Of a stretch of 64,000 nucleotides of DNA, positions 11,501 to 23,071 are shown in pieces (position 1 is the stretch's first letter; each line of letters begins with the position of its first letter). A program made the position numbers and the translations under genes. Origin of the DNA: Brachypodium distachyon (lineage: Eukaryota > Streptophyta > Magnoliopsida > Poales > Poaceae); assembly GCF_000005505.3 (NCBI RefSeq), contig NC_016134.3, positions 14,986,624 to 15,050,623 on the forward strand, written 5' to 3'. The notes under the pieces are model-generated. The model worked only from the letters and a program-made list of their open reading frames with translations. It was not told where the DNA came from and did no database searches.

Positions 11501-14500
11501 CTGTCATTAGATGGGTTCCGTACAAGTTGTCCCGCTAGAAATTTCTCTCTGAAATGCCTCAGATTGCACAGTGCCTGTATACATTCATAGGATTAGAAGC
11601 AAATGCATATGACATATCACATAACGACATTCAAGTTTCTACCACCTGCATGATTGGATGCAAGATAGACAGGTCTTCATCAACATTGCTTCGTCTGAAA
11701 ACAGTACCAATTAATTGAGAGCTGGAGGTACTTTCCATTTCCTTAACAAAATGGTATGAAGTTCCTGTATAGCCTGTAATACGAGACAACATTACAGAAC
11801 ATATTTCACAATCTAAAAATGAGAGTATATTGTTTTGTTTTAGCATATGACTAGACTTCGTAAATCTCACAATAAGAAAACTGTGGTAATAGTAAAACTA
11901 ATTCTTTGGTGCAAATACAACTGAGAAAGGTTTATCATTTTCACGATTGGTTAGTCCATAAAGGAAAAACTATTACCTCTTGCATAGCAAATTTTAGAAT
12001 TCCCCTGTAAACAAAGCAACACTGACAAGTTCATGAAAAACACACACTGCAAACACCCAGAGTGAACTCCTACAAAAATGTAGAAGGCCATGCTTCACTG
12101 CAGGTTATAAATTACAAGTTTAAGTACCACATCCATTTTTCATATCTGAATTGAGCCCAACTAGTTACTATTTTTAGTGGAAGTCCAGTGCTAAATTGCT
12201 AATTAAGTAATCCTTCCGTTCCATAATTCTTGTCTCAAATTTGCCCAAAAATGGATGTATCTATTCCTAAAAAGCGTCTAGATACATGTAATATTTCAAC
12301 AAGAATTATGGAACGGAGGGAGTAGTTAGCAAGAGGGCATCAAGTGAATGCTGTATATCTGGTTGACAAGTGCACAAACCTATCAAGATAGGACTTGGGA
12401 CAAAGCTAGGACTTCTTATATTGAGGAATGGAGAGAGTAATGAAGTCAGGTTCAATTGACAACAGATGTGATTACCATGTTTAATGGTATATCATAGCAA
12501 TAAGTCTCACTGACAACAATACAGTGCTATCAAAGAAAATTGTCACTCGAATGAATAGTTTTGTCGGACCAATCCTAGACATAGCCAGAGCCCACAGGGT
12601 CTTGTACTCTAGGTGTTGCAACATCATCATGTTCATGTTGTGTCCAGGCCACAGTACAGGTATGAAGCCCATAATCAAGCCTTAAGACATGGAAGTGAGT
12701 TTGTGTAGAAAGATTTTTTAAGAGATTGTGCTCATAACAATCTCTGAGAGAAGCAAACTAAGAGAGCAGCTTTCTATTGTTCTTCCATGATCTAGTAGCT
12801 TAGATATTATTTGTTTGTGATAACATAAAAAAAATGAAGCTCCTGAACGTGTAAATAGTATTTCAAGAATTCATCGTGCTATCTGTAGAAAGGAACTATA
12901 AATAGTATAATGCAGATACTAGATCTAAACCCTGCCATCTCAGAACAGATATGGAGAGCATATTACTAATACTAGAAAATTATTCGATCTCGACATAAGA
13001 TGTACTCAAATTCTATTGTAATTCTACTCTTACATAGTAATTATGATCCTGTTTCCACAAAAAACAAAAGCATCATGGCCAATTGTTCTAGGACAAGAAG
13101 TTGCAGCTGTCACCTTTTTTTTTTAGTAGAGCAGCAGCTACCCTCCATTTCCCATTTTTGTCATGGTAGATTGGTGGACCTGATAAGTTTTGGTTTACCA
13201 CGGTCCCAGAATTTTTATCTCCAAAGCAAACCTCGCTGCACCAAACAACAAAACCACTGAGTGCCTATTATCTTCTAGAGTCTATATATCGATGAAAAGT
13301 TGAGAAAGACATGCCCACTATCTTAAATTAAATTAATTACTTTATAATCTAATTACATAAACTTACTTCAAAATACATATAGTTGAGACTCGCTATTTTG
13401 TTATTGTCTTTCCTCGTGGTGGTGGTGGGTGGGTTTGGGTGTGGAGGGGGCTAATGCCGACCATAAGATACTGTTGGTTTATTGCACCCACAGATAATCC
13501 TATTGTAAATTCAGAACAGTGACACTGTCTGCTGTCTAGTGGCTACAACATCTAACGTGGATATGTTAAAAAAAATGATAATGTGGTGTCTGTTGAAAAT
13601 AACATCTGTGTGAAACCAGTAAAACATAAAGATAACTAGTAAACCCACCAAACAATAATTTAGGATCGTGTATTGTACCTTTCTTCACATTTTTCAAGAA
13701 GCTCAAGTGTCTCATCCGAGCCGGAAGGCTATAAGCAATTTTCAAAGTGTTAGTGCTTAACGATCAACCAACAAAACATCAATACATCTTAGGAGTTATT
13801 CAACAGAAAATACATAGAAATTTGATAGAAAGAATAGACAAAAGGAACCTTCAAGTTATCTGCTTGCTGGTCATATCCACCTTTATGGGCCTTGTTTCCA
13901 TTGGAGAGCTTTAGATATGTTCCCCAATGGCAATGCTGCCGGGGGCATAAACATTAGGAGATACCATTTCAGTATCAGGCTCAGCATTGTCTTCAATCAT
14001 GGATTTTATCAACTCAGCCTGCAAAAATGGTTATAGGCTTATAAGTCAGTGCACTGCAGGAGCAAACAAAAAGACAACTAGCCCTAGTTAATAAACAAGC
14101 AACGGAAGATGTAAACGAACCCATAGGAATGACTTTGCAAGGGGCAAGACGGCTACGCGATAATCCAACGTAGAATTCGCGAGGAAATCATACCACAAGT
14201 CTGGGAATTTAAAACAGGCCTGCAATATAAAGAAAATCTTGAAGATTAGTCTGACGAAGAAAACTGTAAGTATGGTAATAAGAAAATGAACCTGCGGAAG
14301 AAATAGTAAGTTGAAGCAAGGACATGCAAAAGGTAAGAGGTCAGACCTCAGCACTTGAGTTGTCTGTGTTGTGCAAATTCTTCTTCCACTTCTGATTCAT
14401 CTCCTGTAGGCGTTTAGTTCCTTCTTCGCATTTCTCATCTCGTGTCTTAACAAACGACTTTTCTTCAGTTATGCTAATTCTATTTGGCAGAAAATCCAAG

Positions 14501-15459
14501 TTCTGAAATATACGATCTATCTCGTTGAAATGGAAGAAGTAATGGTCCTCTGAATCTTGACTAACAGTTATCTCATCCAAAGAATCATCATCCACGGATG
14601 CATCCTCATTCAGTTCTGGGCGTGACCACACCTCCAGCAGGTCTTCCTCTGCTGGGTGCTCGCTGCGCATGTGCCCCAAGAGGGACAGTGCATCTGGTAA
14701 CTTCTCGCCAATACAGTAGGGGCAAATCCAGAACCTCCACGACCCGGTTTGCTTCACAAAGCTCAGTGCATCAGATATGGTACTTGCAGCCCAGTGGTCA
14801 TCTTGGTAAACTTCATCATAGTACTTATGCAGCTCATCGAGACTCACTGATAGGAAGCTGCCCCGCTTCTCGCTTGTCATGGAGTTCCAGTAACCCTGAA
14901 GTACCTTCCAGACGGCGTCGGTAGCACGCGGCCGGTTGCTGCAAATCCAATCCAGAGTGACACGGAGGGAGATGCGAGCCCTTTGCGTGCAGTTCTCCGC
15001 TCTCTGGTCCTCGGTCTTCCTCACGAACGGGTCGCCGCTGGACATGATGGGCAGGCCGCTAGACACGATGGGGTTGGGGATTCCGATGGCCCGAAGGACT
15101 TCGCTCTTCGCCTCGTCGTCTTTCGATGCCAAGAACAGCACATTGGCGAGGAGGATGGAGGTCTCGATGCAGTTGGGGACGATCCGGTTGACCATGGCGA
15201 GGTAATCCTGCGCGGTGGCGAGGCGGCGCGCCGCGACCTCCTCGTCGCCCGCCGCTCTAGCGCGCTTGGCAGCGGCGCGGTACTTATAGGCCGCGACGTG
15301 GAGGTGTCTGGCCGCGTCCGCGCCGTCGGCCGCGAGCTCCTCCTCGTTCAGGAGCCCCCAATCGAACAGGTGTTCCGTGGGCCCTTCCTCGTCGTCGAGC
15401 GCGAGCTCCTCCTCGTCTGACTCGTCTCCAGCGCCATAGCCAGCAGCTGGTTCGGCCAT
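8507..15459 (-). CDS. UCH-related protein with DUF627/DUF629-like N-terminus (copy A), 13 exons
   Basis: Proposed exons (all minus): 15459-14347, 14219-14121, 14018-13849, 13728-13679, 13235-13199, 12004-11977, 11773-11646, 11574-11362, 10640-10302, 10180-10048, 9706-9573, 8774-8688, 8590-8507. The total is about 871 codons, with GT/AG borders and compatible phases except at exon 3. Exon 1 encodes an acidic N-terminus, a helical repeat-like region and a C2H2-like finger (CPYC...HMRSEH). This is the arrangement of plant ubiquitin carboxyl-terminal hydrolase-related proteins (DUF627-DUF629-UCH). Exons 7-13 form the peptidase C19-like fold: LSILHPIMQALCNLRHF (Cys box), the finger region TCGECICPTHNIFG, CCKHCG, and the His box ICYCDDRYVCVAWN. 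The protein ends VIFFEVDE. The catalytic Cys reads Ser and the catalytic His reads Val, so deubiquitinase activity is not expected. Exon 3 (170 bp) is one base short of frame. The gene is tandemly related to the decayed copy at 29433-47073. Confidence 0.8.
10855..11034. mobile_element. MITE inside an intron of UCH-related copy A
   Basis: The right end TCTTATATTTAGGAAAGGAGG and the imperfect inverted left arm (GGCTAAGTTTATAGAAAAATC against TTTTTCCATAAACTTGGCC) give the hairpin-like layout of grass CTCCCTCCGT-class MITEs. The left border is not exact. Confidence 0.5.
12208..12324. mobile_element. Stowaway MITE in an intron of copy A
   Basis: The left arm TCCTTCCGTTCCATAATTCT and right arm AGAATTATGGAACGGAGGGA are inverted copies, with TA at the borders, about 117 bp. 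It lies between exons 5 and 6 of the UCH-related gene. Confidence 0.8.
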
Positions 15460-15652
15460 CGCTGAGCGTGAGCGGAGAAGGTGTCCCGTGGGATCACCGC
15501 CACGGCGCGGTGCGGCACGGAAGAGGAAGCGGCGGTGGGGTGTGGGCGCGCGCGCGCGAGGTGTTTGCGGGAATGCCGCAACGGCAGGGTGGTTTTCGTT
15601 TGATTTGGGTCTCTGGTCTCTCGGTGGGGAAGGGAGGAGCGGCGCGGAGGCG

Positions 15653-15675
15653 ATATATATACGAGCTTCTGGAAG
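15653..15675 (-). promoter_or_regulatory. Core promoter of UCH-related copy A (TATA box and shared block)
   Basis: On the minus strand a TATATATA box lies about 200 bp upstream of the ATG at 15459. The plus-strand block ATATATACGAGCTTCTGGAA is repeated identically upstream of copy B (about 47174-47193), so this promoter segment was duplicated with the gene and has been retained. Confidence 0.6.
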
Positions 15676-15773
15676 GCGGTGGTGCTACTGCTGGCGCCAG
15701 CTGTTCTCCTGTTCGTCGAGGAGAAGATTTGTTGTGGGATCAGAGAAGAAAAATGATTCCATGTTAATCTGGC

Positions 15774-16770
15774 ACAAAGCAAGCTATGGCCGGTTTCATG
15801 AGATGTTTAACCGCTAGCTCAAATAAGCTGTCGCGGCAGGAAAGTGGCTGCCGTGGCGACAGGCTAAAAGGTTGCCGCAACAAATTGGCCTGCATATCGC
15901 TAAATATAAGTTCTTCGCCTGTTTGACCTTAATTGTGCGCATGCTGTAGCCGGACCATTTCTAGAATTTGGAGGCCGCGGCGCTAACATAAAATGAGGCC
16001 CCATGTTTGGGATCCCCTAATGATCAAAAGGAAATTTAAAAAAGACACTGGTGAGTAGAGATTGGTGTCCGTTAGATTGATTTTCAGGTTTGGGAGAGTT
16101 GCGTAGGCCGATGTGGGTGAAGAACTTAGATTAGAGATTTAACCGGCGAATAGGTGAAAGGAAGAAGCGATTACGAAACATACATATGCATTAGCTTCCT
16201 TTAGTCGTGAGCTTGAAAGGGCTTCACGCGCTTGGTGCGCTATACTGATGCCCCTCTTCACGTAATATTCAGCCTGCTAATTAATACATATAATTACCTC
16301 AATTTTGGGGCCCAAAAATTAGGGCCCTATCTCCATCGTCCATTCTGCCTTTGCTAATATATACATGCGTGGCTGTTCTCGGCTTTCAAGGAGAGCAGGC
16401 TGTCTTCCCTAAATAGGAGGGGTGAGATAAAGCTCCCTTTATCGGGAAAAATCGGTTCGGTAGCCAAAACTTGCCCTAACCTATTCTTACACTAACGCAA
16501 AGCTATGGCCGATTCATGAATAGACACATGAGATAGGCCGGTATATCGAAATAAGCTGGCGGGTAAAGGAGAGCTCTACTGCGGTGAAGAAAGTGGCTGT
16601 TGTGGCTCAAAGAAACACTACTCCAACCGGCTTAAAGGTTGCCAGAACAGATTGTCATGTATATTGCTAAATATAAGTGCATCACATGTTTGACCTTATG
16701 CGCATGTTGTTGCTCAGCTTTCAACAAGAGCCGGTTGTCGTTCGTGAAGAGGAGGTGAAATATGCTCAGC
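15774..16770. repeat. Diverged direct duplication upstream of copy A
   Basis: 15774-15950 and 16497-16715 share a long collinear series of blocks, for example AGCTATGGCCG, AAATAAGCTG, AAGTGGCTG, AAAGGTTGCC, CTAAATATAAGT, GTTTGACCTTA and GCGCATG. A further block (CGGCTTTCAAGGAGAGC near 16379, CAGCTTTCAACAAGAGC near 16718) suggests that the first copy was split by about 400 bp of inserted DNA. No coding capacity is seen. Confidence 0.6.
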
Positions 16771-17194
16771 ACACTTGGCACAATGTTCCCACTCTCTACT
16801 TGTAAATAAATCATCTGTCACGAACAGAAAATAGGAAGAGCAATAGAGGATCTGGTCCCTAGCATAGTAAATTTCATGGGATTTTGAGGGTATTATAGGA
16901 ATTCTAATTCAAAAATAAACTACATAGCCCTGAAAATTCCTTAGGAAGGCGGAGTCGAACCCGCGATCTGAACGGGAGTATAGGCAAGCAGCAAGTATAC
17001 TAGTGCGCTACAATATGTTTCCTGTTTGCGGTATGATAGGAACCTATATATTTGTTCATTAAGCATTTAAATTCAAATATTTTTTAAAAATCCGTTTTTT
17101 GGTTGGTAAGACCATTTACGGTGGGGGGCGGTAAATGCGGTTTACCAGGCGGTAACAAAAATTACCGTCCGGTAACCAAAACCTTGCACCCATG
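16771..17194. other. Intergenic, no recognised gene
   Basis: No coding signal. 16940-17010 contains a short tRNA-T-arm-like stretch on the minus strand without a cloverleaf. 17125-17190 has several GGTAA/TTACC inverted words that may be a worn transposon end. Confidence 0.4.
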
Positions 17195-18429
17195 TAGGCC
17201 TGGTAAATGGTGTGGACTTAAATAGTTTTTTCGGTGTGGAGTTTGCTACGGGCTGGAATGGCGCGGGTTCAAATGGTTGGAAGAGAAAAACGGGCTGGGC
17301 TGGATTGGTAACAATACAAAAGAGGTTTGGATTCGGTGTGGTTTGGTTTGGACCCACAATGATCCAATTGGGCTCAACCTGTGGTTTCACCCCGTGGTCG
17401 CCCTTCCCCATCGTGGTCTCCCGGCTTCCCCATTGTAGTCTCCCTCTGCCGCCAGGTGCCTCCATCGCCCTTCCTTCTCCTCCTGTTGCCGCCGCCAGTC
17501 CCTCCATCGCCGCCTTCCCCCATCTCCGCCTCCTTCCCTTTCCCGTCACCGCCTCCCTCGGTCCCTCCATCGCCGACTTCCCCCATCTCCGCCTCCTTCC
17601 TTTCCCCGTCACCGCCTCCCGGCCCTACTCCACAGCCATCGCCGGCTCGCCTTCGCACCAGTAGAAGCTCGAGCTCCCATCCTCCCCCAACTTGAAGGCC
17701 GCCGCATTCTCATCCTTTCCTGCCTCCCGTCGAGCTTGGGCGCACTCCTCGACCTCCAGAGCGAGCACGACTCGGAGCAGGAAGGCGGCGGCTCTCACTG
17801 TAAGTTCTTGTCATGAATCAATGATGTACTTAGGAACTAGAATTATTAGATTAGACCCTTGTTGTTGTTGGATTTCGTCATGAATCCGTGATGTACTTAG
17901 GAACCATTTGGGACTCATAATGTGACAGGCGGCAATAATTCTTGTCCAATAGATCTTTCTTGGAAGGGAATTGCTAGAACAAACATTGGTTGAAAGATAA
18001 CTAAGATGATCAAAAAAAGGTTGTAAACTTTTTTTGTGGCTTGTGTTGACCAATGTTTACTATGTAGTCATAATCATTGTTTTGATTAGGTTCCTGCTAG
18101 CTAGCTGTACCTTGCTGGCTTACTGAGATTGGCAACACAAGGTTGCTGTTGTGGTTAATAAAATGAAAAATACCTTGTACAGAAATATAGGTAGAGTTAC
18201 AAGAATTATGAAATGACAGAACCACTCTTTGAAGAAACTGAAGATATATAGAATATTTGTTTCTTCTATCTCCAATTCGAATGTTTCAGATTAATTTTTG
18301 AATATTGGCTATGCGAAGCCCTACTGCTTGATTGTTTGAGCCATACCAAGCTAGCTATGACAGAATAGGTGAATAGTGGCAGCCTGAATTGTAGTTAAGA
18401 ATTCGTACAAGACTTCTTTCTCTTTTGTG

Positions 18430-18672
18430 TTTTTATGGCGGACCTGCCGCGCAAGATCTTTGGTCTTCCCCTGGAACCCATGAAAAAAAGTGGATCGCTT
18501 CTTATGGACTCGCTCAGAATGATTCTTCTCTATCTATAGTTCATGGCCTATTAGAAGTAGAAGGTGCTCTGGTGCAATCCTTACTGACAGAAAAAGATTG
18601 CAGTCAGGTTGATAATAATCGAGTGCCATTACTTCGTCGGTCCGAACCAAGGAATCCGTTAGAAATTCCGAT
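18430..18672 (+). pseudogene. ycf2: Plastid-derived ycf2 fragment in nuclear DNA (NUPT)
   Basis: Translation of this stretch gives [16 protein letters not shown], then [25 protein letters not shown] and SEPRNPL in a single frame. This is an internal stretch of the plastid Ycf2 protein. It has no start codon context or promoter and is only about 80 codons of a protein over 2000 residues long. Grass plastomes keep only ycf2 remnants, so the fragment must derive from such a remnant or from an older or mitochondrial-relayed copy. It joins rps7 sequence directly on its right. Confidence 0.8.
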
Positions 18673-18758
18673 CCAATTTTTCGTAATCGATTAGTTAACA
18701 TAGTGGTTAACCGTATTATGAAAGACAGAAAAAAATCATTGGCTTATCAAAACCACAA
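18667..18758 (+). pseudogene. rps7: Plastid rps7 5' fragment fused to the ycf2 fragment
   Basis: The reading [11 protein letters not shown], then [16 protein letters not shown] matches the N-terminal part of plastid ribosomal protein S7, without its start. Similarity ends after SLAYQ. ycf2 and rps7 lie in the same inverted-repeat neighbourhood of plastomes but are not adjacent, so the junction records a deletion or end joining. Confidence 0.8.
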
Positions 18759-19107
18759 TTTGCTATGGAGGAAATGCTTGATTATAAGGTTCTGACGTCA
18801 CATGTTCATGCTCATATACCAACAGTAGTTGTTCTCAGCTAATAAGCCGTTCCAACTTAATTAAAGAATGTAGTTAAATATTGATTTTAGTTATGCCATT
18901 AGAGTACTTGGTAGCAGCATATCTTATTCTAGTTAGAATGTGATGAGTTATGGACTGGTAGCAGCATTTTTATATACTATGCATTCAGTTACAACCTATA
19001 GTTCAACTTCCAGAGGTGATAGTACCAACTGTAGTTAAACTTGATGTCATATGATGTTTGATTGATACCAGCCTGCACTATATATAAAGAGAACAGAAGT
19101 AGCTAAG

Positions 19108-20924
19108 ATGTCATTACAGATGGGGGATAGCTCAGATGTTGCTAAATCAACGGGTGTTCTTCCAGAGACACCTCGTGGTAGAAAGTCCACAGCTTGGCAG
19201 CATTTTGAGGAAGAGTTGGTAATGGTTAATGATGTGCCGATGGCTGTCTGCAAATACTGTGGTCTAAAGATGAAAGCTACTGCAAGGTCAGGCACTAGTA
19301 GTTTCAGAAACCACATTGGGGAGTCATGTCCTAAAATTGGAGATGTTGAGAGACACAAATTCTTAGCAGCAATAAAGAAACAATCAGCAGATGTGTTCGT
19401 GTTCAATCCAGAAAGAACACGTGAGCTTATTGCCATGTTTTGTATAGATGGTGAGATTTCCTTCAACAAGTTCAACAATCCGTATTTCCAAGAGTTGATG
19501 GCCTCAATGCAGCCTACCTTTTCTGTCTCTGATCATCATGTTGTTAGAGATGACTGTATTAGATTGTATGAGAACATGAAGAAAGATTTACGCAATGAAT
19601 TTCAGAATCTTGATTCTCGTTCAGTCTCACTTCCAATCTGTGGACTTCAAACCAGAAGCTGGGATATATGTGTGTAACAGCACATTACATAGATGCAAAC
19701 TATAAGCTTCATAAGAAGATTATTTATTTCAAAAATGTCAAGTATCCTCATATCGGTTTAGCTATTGAAGATGCACTTTCAAGATTAGTTGCAGATTGGA
19801 GGATCAAAAGGAAGTTGCTCACAATCACTTTGGACAATGCATCTAACAACACCAAGGCAGTGACATCATACTTACAGAATGAAGATCATGGTCTTTTGGT
19901 AGATGGACTAGACTTTCATGTGAGGTGTTCTGCACATATTCTGAACATTTTAGTCCAAGACGGGTTAGTTCATGTTAAGGAAGCAATAAAGAAAATCAGG
20001 GAGTTGTATAGACATATTGAAACTTCACCTTCTCGCCTGCAAACATTCAATTCTATTGCTGATCTGAAGGGACTACCAAAGAAGGCCGGTTTAACTCTTG
20101 ATCTTCCACATCGCTGGAATTCTACCTTTGACATGATCGAAGAAGCTTATCCGTACAAAAATGTTTTGAATAGTTATGCAGATGAAACTAAGGAAGTGGC
20201 TGCACTAACTGAAGAAGAATGGGCTGCTGCAATGTCAATTGAGAAAGTCCTTAAAGCATTTGAAGAGGCTACACTTATAGTATCAACCGATAGGAAACCA
20301 TCAGCCCATATGTTTTTGAATATGGTGTTGTGTATAAAAAATGCTTTACTAGATGCAGCATGGCAAACCGATCATGTGTTGAACAATCTGGTTGTTAGTA
20401 TGGCTACAAAATTCAGCAAGTACTGGGCTGAGGCTTCAATGAACACAACGCTTGTGATTGCTGCTATTCTGGATCCAACACAAAAGATGGATTATGTGTA
20501 CTATGACTTGTATGCAGAAAATGTGAAGAGAACCGTTGAGAAGTCAATGCCTTGTCAACCTGAAATTTTGTTGGGTTCACCGATGCTAGGAAAAAGGAAA
20601 CTTGATGAGGAATTTATAAGGTACAAGGCTAGGAGAAGAGCGAGGAAGGAGCCCGGTTCAGAGCTTGATGCTTATCTTGAGGAACCAGCTTTGCATACTG
20701 TGAAGGACTTTGATGTCTTGGGATTTTGGGAGCAAAACACAGTAAAATACCCTGTACTTGCAGCAATGGCCAAAGACTTCCTCACAATACCTCTAAGTAC
20801 AGTCTCGTCAGAATCGGCATTCAGTCTTGGTGGTCGCATCCTTGGGGACACACGAGCCTCTCTAAAACCTGATAGTCTTGAGGCCCTTGTATGTGGAAAG
20901 GACTGGCTGACCAAGCGTCGGTGA
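19108..20924 (+). pseudogene. hAT transposase, frameshifted
   Basis: The first frame (from ATG 19108) carries a BED zinc finger (CKYCGLKMKA...FRNHIGESCP). It continues to about 19640, then runs into a stop at 19677. The second frame continues with the RNase H-like transposase core (WTSNQKLGYMCVTAHYIDA, LTITLDNASNN, RCSAHILNILVQDGL) and ends in the hAT dimerisation region (FDVLGFWEQN, LSTVSSESAFSLGGRIL). It closes at 20924. The junction near 19632-19640 is consistent with loss of four bases in an ACTT-rich stretch. All other motifs are well kept, so inactivation looks fairly recent. Product of an Ac/Tam3-like autonomous element. Confidence 0.9.
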
Positions 20925-22583
20925 GTGAGATGGCCTGACAATGTTTACCCGTAGGCTTGTGGGTAAGTATGATGATTAGTTTCCTGTTATGTAGTCATAA
21001 TCATTGAATATTTTTTGTGGACATGATTGAAGTTCTCTTGCTGAACCAGCTTGCATAGTCTTAATTACATCATCATTATTTAGCTTGCCTAGTTCTCTTG
21101 CTGAACCTTGAATAAAGGGGCTCCTAAAGAGCAACTCTTAAACCTGTATTGTAAGATCTTTTGTTTCAGGTGAACAGTCTTTCTTTCTTCAGATTTAATT
21201 TGTTTGTAAGATGTTCAGTTTGCTTTCTTCAAGCTCAGTTTCATCTTCACATGTACCTTAATTTGTGCTGAAAGTAGTTATCAATCTTTGTTGTCAGTTG
21301 TCAGAACAAACAAAATTAAGCCACCAGATTTGTTCATTAGGTATCACTTTAAAGAATGCAGTTAATTAGCCGTGTGTGTGATCAACTGATCAGTGTGTGA
21401 TCTATCTGCTTGCTGTGCACTGAAGTGAATTTTCTGTTGTAGGAAAGTATATGCTTCGGTTCAGTTTAGTGAATTTTCATTCAAAGATGGCACATTGCAA
21501 TACTGATGGATAATATGGCAGGTCCTTTATTTACTGTGTTTTCTTTAGATCTTGGAAGTGTTGTCTTATTCTTGTATGTTACAGCTAGTATGACAAATTT
21601 AATCTTCTCATAGAGGCTGGTGTTATACTTTTAATCAGATTTTATCCCTCTACTTCATTTCTTACGTGTTCGAAGGTGGGAGTCTGGTAGGTTTCTTCCT
21701 CTATGGTTAGATCTGGTTGGGACTTGGAATGTGGATAGTTAATATCCAACCTGCACAGTGTCTGCTTGCGGATGGTTTAATTAATCAACTAGACTGTCCA
21801 TAAATTGGGTGCCCCTTTAGTTTGTTTCTATGTTGAGAAATTGATCTGTTCAGGCACATATACCTACAACTGGCATAAATTGAAATGTTGTGGTATGATT
21901 TCTGTTCAAGTAGTCTTGATCTATGCTGTCATTTTCTAGCTTGACAAGGACTATTTGTCGTCACTGCATTAGGTCTTCGGCTGGAAATTTATCATCATAT
22001 TTCAGTTAATGTTGTGATATTCTCACTTATATTTTGTATGCTTCTCATTGGTTATCCTTTTCCATTACCAGGTGAGATGGTTTTTGGAAGATGGAAGAAG
22101 AAGATGATGATGAAGCCTTTGCTGTCATTTGTGCTAAATTATTTGTATTTTGTTCGATCTATGTATGATTTACTAGCTGGTTTGTCCTTTCCGTTATGTA
22201 TGGAAGACGAAAAAGATACAACTCTGCATCATGGGTGTGACCAGCAATCATGTCACCTTCTGAAAAGCTCTTTTTCATCTAGTTAGATGTCACAATGTGA
22301 TGAATCTAGGCATGAGATTTGTAGAGAAGGAACAGCTAGCTACAAAGCACTGATGCACTTTGGTTTTGATGCTTGCACTGATGTACGATGCTTGTTCTAT
22401 GTATTGCACTGATGCACTTTAATTTTGTATTTTCCTGCTATGCACCGCTGCCTTGCCGGCTCAGGCTAATACGGCTGAAGTCTGAAGGCTGTAGTCTCGT
22501 CTTATTATTGTATTGGCTTGGTTTGAGTGAGGTGCGGTTTGTCACCATCTACCAAGCCTATGACCCGTGTCAAACAAGGCCTA

Positions 22584-23071
22584 ACGAGAAAAAGTGTTCG
22601 AATGGATTTCCTTAAATTTTACGAAAAAGTCAGATATTCTACCCAGCCAGGATATGTAGGTAGAATGTCTAAATCAATATTTCTTCCTTGAACACAAAGC
22701 AATGCGCATCACACTGGGGCGCACATCTCCTCTCTAAGCCGTCCGATCTACAATCTACTGCAAGCGAAAGCGTGGGATACGCCCGTTAGTTCATCCGTCG
22801 ATAAGAAGAAACGTAATTTATACCGTGATGATTTGCTCTAGTTGTTTGAGGCTATAATAACAATCATCACAATCACTGGCAGTAGCAAGCGGCAACAAAC
22901 AAAATACTCCACTATCACTACAGAACAAAGATGCGTGCTTAGCGTGCTGACAGTAACAGCGGCACCCCGGCCCAGGCCTACAAATAGGCTGGCACACACA
23001 ATTTCCAGAGAGCAGGCAAAGCAACTGCGGCAGGCGGCAGCTCCTCAAGCCGTTCCTCAAGGCCATCAGAC
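22584..23071 (+). promoter_or_regulatory. Upstream region of the CYP89-like gene
   Basis: Noncoding. A weak TATA-like TACAAATAGG lies near 22980, about 90 bp before the ATG at 23072. No other motif stands out. Confidence 0.35.

Larger units (their letters stand above)
17195..22583 (+). mobile_element. hAT-superfamily element (approximate limits)
   Basis: The core is the hAT transposase at 19108-20924. Candidate ends are TAGGCCTGGT at 17195 and the inverted ACAAGGCCTA ending at 22583, a 10-bp imperfect TIR. I could not find matching 8-bp target duplications outside these ends, so the limits are tentative. 20925-22583 is noncoding, AT-rich 3' DNA of the element. 17195-19107 is 5' DNA that includes a plastid-derived fragment. 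Confidence 0.45.

Noticed and set aside
16940..17012. tRNA-like stretch on the minus strand (GGGTTCGACTCC)
   Set aside because: Only the T-arm-like part is present. The acceptor and anticodon stems do not fold, and such motifs occur in grass repeats.
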